In this document: positions 24,955 to 31,794 of the stretch, in pieces
Layout of the letters: every line of letters starts with the position of its first letter
Numbering within the stretch: position 1 is the stretch's first letter
Assembly: GCA_009781425.1 (NCBI GenBank)
Contig: WQYC01000011.1
Location: 1 to 64,000 of the forward strand
DNA from: Oscillospiraceae bacterium
Lineage (GTDB): Bacteria > Bacillota > Clostridia > Oscillospirales > Ruminococcaceae
Length of the DNA: 64,000 nt
Direction of reading: 5' to 3'
Made by a program: the position numbers and the translations under genes
Notes under the pieces: model-generated
What the model saw: only the letters and a program-made list of their open reading frames with translations
What the model was told of the DNA's origin: nothing
Databases searched by the model: none

Positions 24955-24983
24955 AGTATAGCACAATATATAGATATTTTCAA
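24955..24983 (-). promoter_or_regulatory. main fla operon promoter (sigma-A-like)
   Basis: Minus-strand TTGAAA (24978-24983) and TATACT (24955-24960) are 17 bp apart, about 50 bp before flgB. This matches the vegetative promoter that drives fla/che operons in Firmicutes. No sigma-28 consensus was noticed here. Confidence 0.75.
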
Positions 24984-25051
24984 CCCTTTTTCGTCAACTT
25001 TTTGATAAAATTTTTATTCTTTTTCGATATTTTTCGAGCTTTTCCATTTTT

Positions 25052-25768
25052 TTACATTTTCTGCAGTCGGTTGAATTTCGCTAAAGCCCGTCTGCGTCTG
25101 ACAAAATCGGCTTCCTTGTGTACATAAGGTTTCGGCTTCGGCGCGTCTGAAAAATATTTTTTTGCTTCAATAATATTGCTGAAAATTTTTTCCATGTCCG
25201 TTTCGGTGAAAATTTTCGGGATTCTCACCGCCGAAATATTTTTGAAGCCGTTTTCGTTATACCACCAGCTCCCGAATTCGGGGAAGCCGTCCGATAATTT
25301 ATAGTTGAGCCGCTCGCTCAAGTCGCAATACTCGCGGAAATCCTCGCCCTCAAGGTAAATTCTGCGCTTCTTTTGGCTGAAGCCGATTTTTTTTAAGGAG
25401 GATAAAGGGATTACATAAAGCCTGCGGCTCACGATTCTTTTCCCGCGGCTGATATAATCGCCGTCGTAGCGGCTGAAAATCAACGATTTCTCCGCTATTT
25501 CAAAATAAGTATAGCGCGCACCCCGCTTCACAAGCTTTTCCGTGAAGATATAAGCCGCAAAGAAAAGCAATACCCCCACGAGCGCGGCAACCCCAACCCC
25601 GCGCACTGCAATTAAGTGAAAGCCTTTTTCGTGAAAGGCGCGGAAGTTAACAATAACTATGAGCGCGGCGATGAACGACGCCTGAAAAAGCGGCAGAAGC
25701 GTCAGCCATAAAATATATTTCCGCCGTTTTATGTATTTTTCTGTATCTGCATGAAAAAAACTGTGCAT
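25052..25768 (-). CDS. hypothetical membrane protein with two N-terminal segments
   Basis: This protein of about 238 residues starts at ATG 25766-25768 (GGGGGAAC upstream); the frame is open further. Two hydrophobic segments (about residues 20-45 and 58-80) are followed by a soluble part with a PH-like/YcxB-like feel (T-Y-F-E-I-A-E-K-S-L-I-F-S-R-Y-D-G-D-Y, then V-I-P-L-S-S-L-K-K-I). The C-terminus is basic (R-R-R-R-A-L-A-K-F-N-R). I assign no function. It is divergent from the PilZ operon and separated from flgB by 280 bp. That gap holds the fla promoter and otherwise nothing recognisable. Confidence 0.7.
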   Translation of the reverse strand: MHSFFHADTEKYIKRRKYILWLTLLPLFQASFIAALIVIVNFRAFHEKGFHLIAVRGVGVAALVGVLLFFAAYIFTEKLVKRGARYTYFEIAEKSLIFSRYDGDYISRGKRIVSRRLYVIPLSSLKKIGFSQKKRRIYLEGEDFREYCDLSERLNYKLSDGFPEFGSWWYNENGFKNISAVRIPKIFTETDMEKIFSNIIEAKKYFSDAPKPKPYVHKEADFVRRRRALAKFNRLQKM

Positions 25769-25914
25769 TTTGTTCCCCCGTATAATTATTTTTATTATAC
25801 AGCTTTTTTTTGATTTTGTACAGCTTTTTTCACGAAAAAACTGCAAAAGGCAGAAATTACATTCGTTTTATTAAATTTTATCGATAAAAACTGCAAAAAT
25901 ATATCTAAATTCTA

Positions 25915-25943
25915 TTGATTTATTTTTTATTTTATAGTATACT
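25915..25943 (+). promoter_or_regulatory. sigma-A-like promoter of the PilZ-cyclase-ParA operon
   Basis: TTGATT (25915-25920) and TATACT (25938-25943) are 17 bp apart, about 58 bp before the PilZ gene start. The spacing and -10 are good and the -35 is fair. Confidence 0.65.
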
Positions 25944-26000
25944 TATGGGAACAGAGATTTTTTTCATCTTAATTCATCTTATCGGCAAGGAGTTGTTTGC

Positions 26001-26717
26001 GTGTTAGTTCTTGATAAGGACAAGGTAATTAAATTAGAAATATGCACTTCAAAAGGGCGCGCTCTCCTGACCCTGACAAAGAATTTTATGTTCCCGCAGA
26101 GCATCGTCAGAGAGAACGAACGTTTCAAGCCTAATGAAACTGTTTTAATAAAAGGCAAAAACCTGCCCGTGTTCGCGCGCAACGCGAGCATTACCGTAAT
26201 CGCTCACACGAGAGCGGGCGACAGGTTCAATCTTCCGGGGCATATCGCCGTTTCGACCGAGGTTCAGCTTAACATCACGCTGACGCAGGTGGAAGCCGAG
26301 CTGATTCCCGACCGTCGTCGCTTTTATAAAATCGCGATGGAAATCCCCTGCGTACTGACTTCAATCACCCGCGGAACCAAGCACGTAGACGTTGACCCGC
26401 ATATTCCGTTCGTAATACAGGATATTAATATCGGCGGGGTTTTTCTCGGGAACAGCGAGCAGGTTGAGCTGAAGCGGGACGACATGGCGGCTCTCGTTAT
26501 AACCGAGGGGCTCGGGAACATGGAGTTCGTAGCTAAGGTTTTAAGAGTAAAAAAAGACGACGACGATATTGTTTTAGGCTACGGCTGCAGCTTCCTCTTC
26601 ATGAACGCACGCCAAGAGGAATTAGTTGCGAAATACATAAACGAGATTCAATTGAAGCAGCGCGCGCTCGAAAAGGCGGAAGCCGACGAAATCGTAGATG
26701 TCAGCAGATTTATCTAA
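26001..26717 (+). CDS. PilZ-domain c-di-GMP receptor (YcgR/YpfA-like flagellar brake type)
   Basis: The protein has 238 residues. The start is GTG at 26001 with AAGGAG eight bases upstream. The N-terminal half is a YcgR-type beta domain. The C-terminal half is PilZ: the arginine-rich R-R-R-F-Y-K-I loop (about residue 105-111) and the D-I-N-I-G-G-V-F-L motif (D/N-x-S-x-x-G type with Asn-Ile) supply the c-di-GMP contacts. YcgR-like proteins slow the motor or interact with MotA. It is the first gene of a five-gene operon with a diguanylate cyclase immediately behind it. Confidence 0.9.
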   Translation: MLVLDKDKVIKLEICTSKGRALLTLTKNFMFPQSIVRENERFKPNETVLIKGKNLPVFARNASITVIAHTRAGDRFNLPGHIAVSTEVQLNITLTQVEAELIPDRRRFYKIAMEIPCVLTSITRGTKHVDVDPHIPFVIQDINIGGVFLGNSEQVELKRDDMAALVITEGLGNMEFVAKVLRVKKDDDDIVLGYGCSFLFMNARQEELVAKYINEIQLKQRALEKAEADEIVDVSRFI

Positions 26718-26732
26718 ATTAAGGAGTAAATC

Positions 26733-28724
26733 ATGAAAATAGGATTAAAACCGCTGTTAAGCTTAGTTTTATTAGTCTCGATATTAGTTCCGGCGGGGGT
26801 CGCGGTGGCTGTCGGGGTTTCGGCGACGGCAGGGCAGAACAGAAAAATCATCACAGCCGAGATTGAAGCACTGAGCTATGCGCAGGCTGTCGGGCTTGAC
26901 GTAATCGTTGACGAATGTGTGACGTCGCTGCAGTCGCTTGCACAGTTTGAGGAAATCAAGCTCGCCGCAACAGGGAACTACAGCGAGGTTAAGGACGAGG
27001 TCACCCGCTTGTTTGAAAGCGTGACGACTGTCAGCCCGCACCTGCTTAATATTATCGTGAGCAACGCCGAGGGTCATGTGTTTATTGACTCGTTCGGAGG
27101 CTTCGGTTATATGTTTGATGAATATTTAGAAGCCGACGCGCTGAACCGTAACGAAACCGCTATGTCTGATATAAACTTAGACGATAATACCTTTTCGATT
27201 TACACCGCTATATCCGAGGAGGAAATCGTTCACGGCTATGTCTGCATGATTTTCTCGGCTGAAATCTTCAAAAATTACCTCAGAACCAGAGGCTTGTTTG
27301 AAGATGAGGAAGGCGGAACCTTCTTCGTGACCGACAGAAAAGGCACCGCGCTTTGGCTTTACGACAACCCTGTTACGCGGATTTCGCAGTTTACCTCGCC
27401 TGTGCTTGCAGAAATTGTAAATAATACAATCACAATAAGGCGCGATGTGGATTCGGGGCGGCTCACTAACAGCACATATATCGGCGCATACGGCACAATC
27501 AACGGAAACAAAAACAGCGTAGTGAACGGCTGGTACTGGTACGGGGCGTACCCCGCGGCTTCAATCACGGCAGTTCCGCTTATCGTCGGCATGGCAGTGG
27601 TGGTTATAGCGGGAATGTGCGCTATATCTATAGTTTTCGCTTTTTCAATCGTTCGCCGCGTGACCTCGCCGCCGCATGACGTTATCGAAAAAATGCGCAG
27701 GATAAACGAGGGCGACATGAGCGAGCGGCTCGTCGTTAAGGGCACGGACGAATATGCTTATATCTCCGATTCGTTTAATGATATGCTTGACGAGGTTTTA
27801 ATCAGCGGGGAAATGCACATGACTATTTCTCAGCTGTCCGACAATATGCTGTTCGAGTGGGACTTCAAGAAAGGCGTGCTCTTCGTTTCCGATAATTTCA
27901 AGGAAATGTTTGAAATCGAAACCGAGCAGGCAACGCTGATGAACGGCAGATTCATAGAAGCGATTATGGACAAAGAAGACGCCGAGCGTTATAAAGTGGA
28001 TATTAACAAGCTGTTCAGAAATAAAGGCTCTATGAACGGCGAGTATCAGGTAACAACGAAGTTCGGAAGCATGATTTGGATTTCCGTCCGCTCGCACTGC
28101 GTGCTTGACCGCTCGGACGAACTGACGAGAATCGTCGGCGTTGTAACTAACATCAACAGCGAAAAGCTTCTCTCCTTGCAATTATCCGAGCGCGCAAGCT
28201 ACGACTTCCTTTCCGGGCTGTATAACCGTCAGACCTTCATGCGTGAGCTTCAAGCGGAGATTACAAGAACTGCAACCAGCCGCGTAGGAGTAATATTCAT
28301 AGACGTTGACGACTTTAAATTTATCAACGACACCTACGGTCACGATACGGGCGACGAAATTATCAAGCGCGTCGCAGACATTATAAAAGAAAAGCTCGGA
28401 AGCGCAGGCTTCGCGGGGCGTTTCGGCGGCGACGAGTTCGTCATGTGCGTAACAGACGAGAAGACATTAGACGAAATAGGCGAATTAGCGACCGGCGTGC
28501 TTCAGCTGTTTGATAAGGGCTATGAAGCTGTAAAATACAATGTAACTCTTAAAATTAAAGCGAGTCTCGGCATTGCGATTGCTCCCGAGCATGGCAGGGA
28601 TAACGAAAGCCTGCTCGCCGCCGCTGACGAAGCGATGTACTTCGTTAAGAAAAACGGCAAATGCAACTATCATATTTATAATCCCGAGGATAGCGTGCTG
28701 ACGGAACTTATGCATTCAATATAA
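26733..28724 (+). CDS. membrane diguanylate cyclase with extracellular sensor (CACHE-HAMP-PAS-GGDEF)
   Basis: This 663-residue protein starts 15 bases after the PilZ gene. A first membrane segment (about 7-28), an extracellular domain of about 240 residues with dCACHE-like features, a second membrane segment (about 278-305), HAMP (I-N-E-G-D-M-S-E-R-L), a PAS-like region (about 365-470) and a GGDEF domain (about 490-650) follow. The signature R-F-G-G-D-E-F is intact near residue 565, so cyclase activity is expected. The inhibitory I-site (RxxD before GGDEF) is absent: G-S-A-G is read there. Confidence 0.9.
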   Translation: MKIGLKPLLSLVLLVSILVPAGVAVAVGVSATAGQNRKIITAEIEALSYAQAVGLDVIVDECVTSLQSLAQFEEIKLAATGNYSEVKDEVTRLFESVTTVSPHLLNIIVSNAEGHVFIDSFGGFGYMFDEYLEADALNRNETAMSDINLDDNTFSIYTAISEEEIVHGYVCMIFSAEIFKNYLRTRGLFEDEEGGTFFVTDRKGTALWLYDNPVTRISQFTSPVLAEIVNNTITIRRDVDSGRLTNSTYIGAYGTINGNKNSVVNGWYWYGAYPAASITAVPLIVGMAVVVIAGMCAISIVFAFSIVRRVTSPPHDVIEKMRRINEGDMSERLVVKGTDEYAYISDSFNDMLDEVLISGEMHMTISQLSDNMLFEWDFKKGVLFVSDNFKEMFEIETEQATLMNGRFIEAIMDKEDAERYKVDINKLFRNKGSMNGEYQVTTKFGSMIWISVRSHCVLDRSDELTRIVGVVTNINSEKLLSLQLSERASYDFLSGLYNRQTFMRELQAEITRTATSRVGVIFIDVDDFKFINDTYGHDTGDEIIKRVADIIKEKLGSAGFAGRFGGDEFVMCVTDEKTLDEIGELATGVLQLFDKGYEAVKYNVTLKIKASLGIAIAPEHGRDNESLLAAADEAMYFVKKNGKCNYHIYNPEDSVLTELMHSI

Positions 28725-28739
28725 AAAGGCGGACGTAAA

Positions 28740-29570
28740 ATGGCGAAGATTATAGCGGTAACAAATCAAAAAGGCGGCGTCGGGAAGACGACTGTCTGTG
28801 CGGGGATTTGCGGGTGCTTATCCGCAATGGGCAAAAGCGTCCTTGCGATTGACCTTGACCCGCAGGGGAATTTAAGCTTCTCGCTCGGTGCGGAGTCGGA
28901 GGACGCCTATACTATATATAATGTGTTCAAGGGCGAGGTTGACCTTTATGACGTCATAAGGCACACCGAGAGCTGTGACGTTGTCTGCTCGAATATTCTG
29001 CTTTCGGGCGCGGAGCTTGAGCTTACTTCAATCGGCAGAGAGCATATTCTCAAAGACCAGCTTGACCAGCTTTCCGCCGACTACGACTATGTTGTAATCG
29101 ACACGCCGCCCGCACTCTCGATTCTCACAATTAACGCTTACACCGCCGCGAACTGGCTTGTAATCCCTATGATTCCCGAAATACTCAGCTTACAAGGGCT
29201 TTCACAGCTTAAAGAAACAATTTTCGCGGTTAAGAAATATTTCAACAACGCGCTCGAAGTTCGCGGGATTCTGCTTAATCAATACAACCCGCGCTTGATT
29301 CTAACCAAAGAAGTTGAGGAGCTTTCGAGCCTTGTCGCAGAACAGCTTGACACAGATGTATTTGAAACGAAAATCCTCAAAAGCGTGACGCTTGCCGAAG
29401 CCCCCGCGCACGGCAAGACGATTACAGACTACGCGCCCCGCTCAAAGTCAGCGGCGGAGTTCCGCGACTTGACCTGCGAGATTCTCGGTATTGACAAGCC
29501 CAAACGCGTGGAAAAGAAATTAGGGCGCGGCAGACCGCGGAAGTATCCGCGACCTGAGGAAATTGTTTAA
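28740..29570 (+). CDS. parA: ParA/Soj-like ATPase with AT-hook-like C-terminus
   Basis: The protein has 276 residues. The deviant Walker A motif K-G-G-V-G-K-T-T (about 11-18), the D-L-D-P-Q-G-N motif and the Walker B V-I-D-T-P-P-A-L are intact. The C-terminus ends in G-R-G-R-P-R-K-Y-P-R-P (262-272), resembling a DNA minor-groove AT-hook and not a usual ParA feature. No ParB partner is adjacent. The operon also lacks flhG, so it might position motility machinery, but its start (M-A-K-I-I-A-V-T-N-Q) is Soj-like and lacks the DQAxxLR motif of FlhG. It overlaps the next gene by one base (TAATG). Confidence 0.9.
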   Translation: MAKIIAVTNQKGGVGKTTVCAGICGCLSAMGKSVLAIDLDPQGNLSFSLGAESEDAYTIYNVFKGEVDLYDVIRHTESCDVVCSNILLSGAELELTSIGREHILKDQLDQLSADYDYVVIDTPPALSILTINAYTAANWLVIPMIPEILSLQGLSQLKETIFAVKKYFNNALEVRGILLNQYNPRLILTKEVEELSSLVAEQLDTDVFETKILKSVTLAEAPAHGKTITDYAPRSKSAAEFRDLTCEILGIDKPKRVEKKLGRGRPRKYPRPEEIV

Positions 29571-30052
29571 TGTCAGAGTATTATATGAGTTTTATTCCGG
29601 ACAATCCGAGCTACAAGTTAGATACAACAAGCATTGAATTAATTAAGAAGCTTAGCTTTTATTCAAATTATTATAACGAAGAGGATAATATAGTAATTGA
29701 AGTTAGTGATGTTATTCAATTTGCAGATTGCGGCGGGAATTTAGAAGAAGCTTTGTGCCCGTTTTGCAAAGTCTCCGCTTTGGACTGGTGGGGAGATGCG
29801 ATGGGCTCGGTTTATTCAGAAGAGAGCGGCTTTGAAGATTTAAACGTCACTACTCCCTGCTGCCAAAAGGCTGTGTCATTAAACGACCTTGACTACAGCT
29901 TCCCGCAAGGCTTTTATAAATCTATTATTAGAATAGATTTATTGTTTAAAATAAACCTTGATTTTTCTGATAAGCAGGTCTGCAACAAAATCTGCGAAGA
30001 ACTTTATAAAATAACGAATACTACATGGCGTGTTATTCATGCGAGATATTAA
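29570..30052 (+). CDS. hypothetical protein with Cys pairs (possible zinc ribbon)
   Basis: This 160-residue protein overlaps parA at its start. It contains C-P-F-C and later C-C, plus another Cys near residue 58, which could bind a metal. Tryptophans flank the first pair (A-L-D-W-W-G-D-A-M-G). No membrane segment or signal is seen. I do not recognise the family. Its tight placement in the operon suggests it works with the ParA or the ComFB-like protein. Confidence 0.75.
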   Translation: MSEYYMSFIPDNPSYKLDTTSIELIKKLSFYSNYYNEEDNIVIEVSDVIQFADCGGNLEEALCPFCKVSALDWWGDAMGSVYSEESGFEDLNVTTPCCQKAVSLNDLDYSFPQGFYKSIIRIDLLFKINLDFSDKQVCNKICEELYKITNTTWRVIHARY

Positions 30053-30068
30053 ATCCGAAGGTGTGTAA

Positions 30069-30692
30069 ATGCCCAGAAACAATAAAACTTCAAATGTTTT
30101 GAAGCTTTTGAATTTAAAAGAATATTTCGACATAGGGGACGATGGCAATCGTCCCGCGCCGAATGTAGGGAACGACGCCAGCGCACTGCGCGCGGCGTCT
30201 CCGTTAAAATTTTCCGAAACCGACGGTGCGCCGGGGGCGTCGCACCCTACACTTGAACGCCCGCGCCGTCCGCGCAAAAACATAACCAAGCACATGAAGC
30301 TTGAAAAGCTGTCGGAATCCGTGGGTGAAAACCCCGCCTTAAAGGCAATCACCGAAGAAAAAAACGCCGAGCCCGAAGAAATCATCGAGCGTGTTTTTAT
30401 TCGCCCTTCGGAGTCTATTTCCGAGCGGCAGATTGTCAGCGTGCCGCTTCTGCTTATATTAGAACAGCTCGGAACGGCTGTCGAGCGGTTCAACGCCTGC
30501 GCTTGCGATGAGTGCCTGCGCGGGATTACCGACAGGGCTTTAGACTTAATGCCGCCGATGTATATTCGCGTGGTTAATGCCGCAGACGAAAACGAGGTCA
30601 ATCGGCTGATAAAGGAGCGGCGACCGGAGGTTATAAGAATACTTGCGAAAATCTGCATAGCGGCGAATAAGAAGCCTTTTCATGATGAGTGA
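30069..30692 (+). CDS. ComFB-like protein with repeat-expanded N-terminus
   Basis: The protein has 207 residues. The C-terminal ~80 residues contain C-A-C-D-E-C, then D-R-A-L-D-L-M-P-P-M-Y-I-R-V-V-N, the pattern of the late-competence ComFB family. ComFB domains were recently reported as cyclic dinucleotide receptors in cyanobacteria (from memory). The N-terminal part carries three GTAGGG-type inserts (read as N-V-G-N-D-A-S-A-L-R-A, among others) and is otherwise low complexity. It ends just before a rho-independent terminator, closing the operon. Confidence 0.8.
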   Translation: MPRNNKTSNVLKLLNLKEYFDIGDDGNRPAPNVGNDASALRAASPLKFSETDGAPGASHPTLERPRRPRKNITKHMKLEKLSESVGENPALKAITEEKNAEPEEIIERVFIRPSESISERQIVSVPLLLILEQLGTAVERFNACACDECLRGITDRALDLMPPMYIRVVNAADENEVNRLIKERRPEVIRILAKICIAANKKPFHDE

Positions 30693-30694
30693 AT

Positions 30695-30723
30695 CCCTCT
30701 GTTAAAAAGCAGAGGGGTTTTTT
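30695..30723 (+). terminator. rho-independent terminator of the PilZ-ComFB operon
   Basis: The arms CCCTCTG / CAGAGGG enclose the loop TTAAAAAG and are followed by GTTTTTTG. It directly follows the ComFB-like stop codon. Confidence 0.85.
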
Positions 30724-30762
30724 GTGCATTTCGCCGAAATTGCAAAAATATGTAAAGTTAGC

Positions 30763-30814
30763 TTGACATTTCAAAAGCTTCGTGTTATTATTAATGTAAA
30801 GCAGGCTTTACATT
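30763..30814 (+). promoter_or_regulatory. promoter and candidate operator before the XRE gene
   Basis: TTGACA (30763-30768) and TATTAT (30786-30791) are 17 bp apart. Starting two bases later, AATGTAAAG (30793-30801) and CTTTACATT (30806-30814) form a perfect 9-bp inverted repeat with a 4-bp spacer. Its place over the transcription start suggests autorepression by the downstream XRE-type protein. Confidence 0.7.
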
Positions 30815-30818
30815 AAAT

Positions 30819-30853
30819 GTAGGGACGCCATTAATGGCGTCCGTTATTCCTAC
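30819..30853. repeat. GTAGGG palindromic element in the XRE leader
   Basis: GTAGGGACGCC, a central palindrome around ATTAAT, and a CCTAC end make 35 bp between the operator and the ribosome site of the XRE gene. It would be transcribed as a hairpin in the leader RNA. Confidence 0.8.
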
Positions 30854-30875
30854 AAATTGCCTTGGGAGGGATTCC

Positions 30876-31079
30876 GTGAAAAACAAACTCGAAGAAATCC
30901 GAAAACAGCAAAGCATAACGCAAGACGAGCTCGCCTTGACGCTCGAGGTTTCAAGGCAGACGATTATCTCGCTTGAAAAAGGCAGGTATAACCCATCGAT
31001 TATTCTTGCGTTCAAAATCGCGCGGTATTTTGAAATGAGCATTGAGGAAATATTTATTTTTGAGGAGGAAATGAAATGA
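30876..31079 (+). CDS. XRE-family helix-turn-helix regulator
   Basis: The protein has about 67 residues, starting at GTG 30876 with GGGAGGG five bases upstream. The HTH (S-I-T-Q-D-E-L-A-L-T-L-E-V-S-R-Q-T-I-I-S-L-E-K-G-R-Y-N-P) is a strong match to the small YgzD/YozG-like regulators paired with membrane proteins. The end overlaps the next gene by 4 bp. It probably represses the perfect palindrome in its own leader. An ATG at 30834 would add repeat-encoded residues and is not favoured. Confidence 0.88.
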   Translation: MKNKLEEIRKQQSITQDELALTLEVSRQTIISLEKGRYNPSIILAFKIARYFEMSIEEIFIFEEEMK

Positions 31080-31519
31080 AAGACAAAATCAAGAAAGAAT
31101 TAAAATCGCTTATAGTTTTATTAATAGTCGGCGTTGTCGCCGGTGTAGTTACGGGGGTGTTTGTGGCTTTTGATATTATAGACCCGCCCGAAAATGCACG
31201 CGAAATAAATTGGTGGCTTATCGGAGGCTTGATTTTAGGCGGGGCGGTTTTGTTTATTGTTCCGACAGTTATTTTAGAGCTTGCAAAAAAGCGCAACAAG
31301 CAAATCGCAATCGAAGAAAAAGACGAACGGAATCTCGCCGTTAGAGGAATCGCCGCTTTTCAAGCGTGGCTTTTTAACATCGGGCTTATTACCGCTGTGA
31401 TTATCTTCTGCGTTCTTACAGGCTATGAGCCGCCGACACTGCCGCTTTTAAGCATTATAGCAATCGCAAATGTTGTCTTTGCGCTCGCTGCTATGGTTTA
31501 TTATCAGAAGAAGATGTGA
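31076..31519 (+). CDS. DUF2178-like membrane protein paired with the XRE regulator
   Basis: The protein has 147 residues and four hydrophobic segments in two pairs, with the cytoplasmic motif E-E-K-D-E-R-N-L-A-V-R-G-I-A between them, which is typical of DUF2178/DUF3796-like partners of small XRE regulators. Function is unknown. It overlaps the XRE gene and ends at a bidirectional terminator. Confidence 0.75.
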   Translation: MKDKIKKELKSLIVLLIVGVVAGVVTGVFVAFDIIDPPENAREINWWLIGGLILGGAVLFIVPTVILELAKKRNKQIAIEEKDERNLAVRGIAAFQAWLFNIGLITAVIIFCVLTGYEPPTLPLLSIIAIANVVFALAAMVYYQKKM

Positions 31520-31524
31520 AACAG

Positions 31525-31553
31525 AAAAACTCCGCTGAACAGCGGAGTTTTTG
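31525..31553. terminator. bidirectional rho-independent terminator
   Basis: The hairpin ACTCCGCT-GAAC-AGCGGAGT has A tracts on the left and T tracts on the right, so it can end transcripts from both the plus-strand membrane gene and the minus-strand small gene that stops at 31554. Confidence 0.85.
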
Positions 31554-31736
31554 TTATGCACTGGTTTTTTTCATGATTTCTGCGATTTCTGCGATTTTTT
31601 TAGCATCTCTTATATATTCTAAATTATCCACAGTTTCTTGCATTTTATTAACTTTAGCTATAAGTGTATTATGCATATTAGTTTGCTCTTCTAATATTTC
31701 TTCCAACATAGATGTTATTTCTTTTCCAAATTCCAT
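31554..31736 (-). CDS. small coiled-coil protein, 60 residues
   Basis: This single-helix-like protein (M-E-F-G-K-E-I-T-S-M-L-E-E-I-L-E-E-Q..) has heptad-like spacing throughout. AGGGG lies nine bases before ATG, and a consensus promoter overlaps the end of mfd upstream. It has its own promoter and terminator, so it looks real despite its size. Function is not evident. Confidence 0.7.
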   Translation of the reverse strand: MEFGKEITSMLEEILEEQTNMHNTLIAKVNKMQETVDNLEYIRDAKKIAEIAEIMKKTSA

Positions 31737-31765
31737 AAGATTACCCCTGCTTTGTCATTAACTAA

Positions 31766-31794
31766 AGTATATCATACTTTCTACCCCTTGTCAA
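31766..31794 (-). promoter_or_regulatory. sigma-A-like promoter embedded in the mfd 3' end
   Basis: On the minus strand TTGACA (31789-31794) and TATACT (31766-31771) are 17 bp apart. The -35 lies in the last codons of mfd (L-D-K). The transcript would start about 25-30 bp before the 60-residue protein. Confidence 0.68.
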
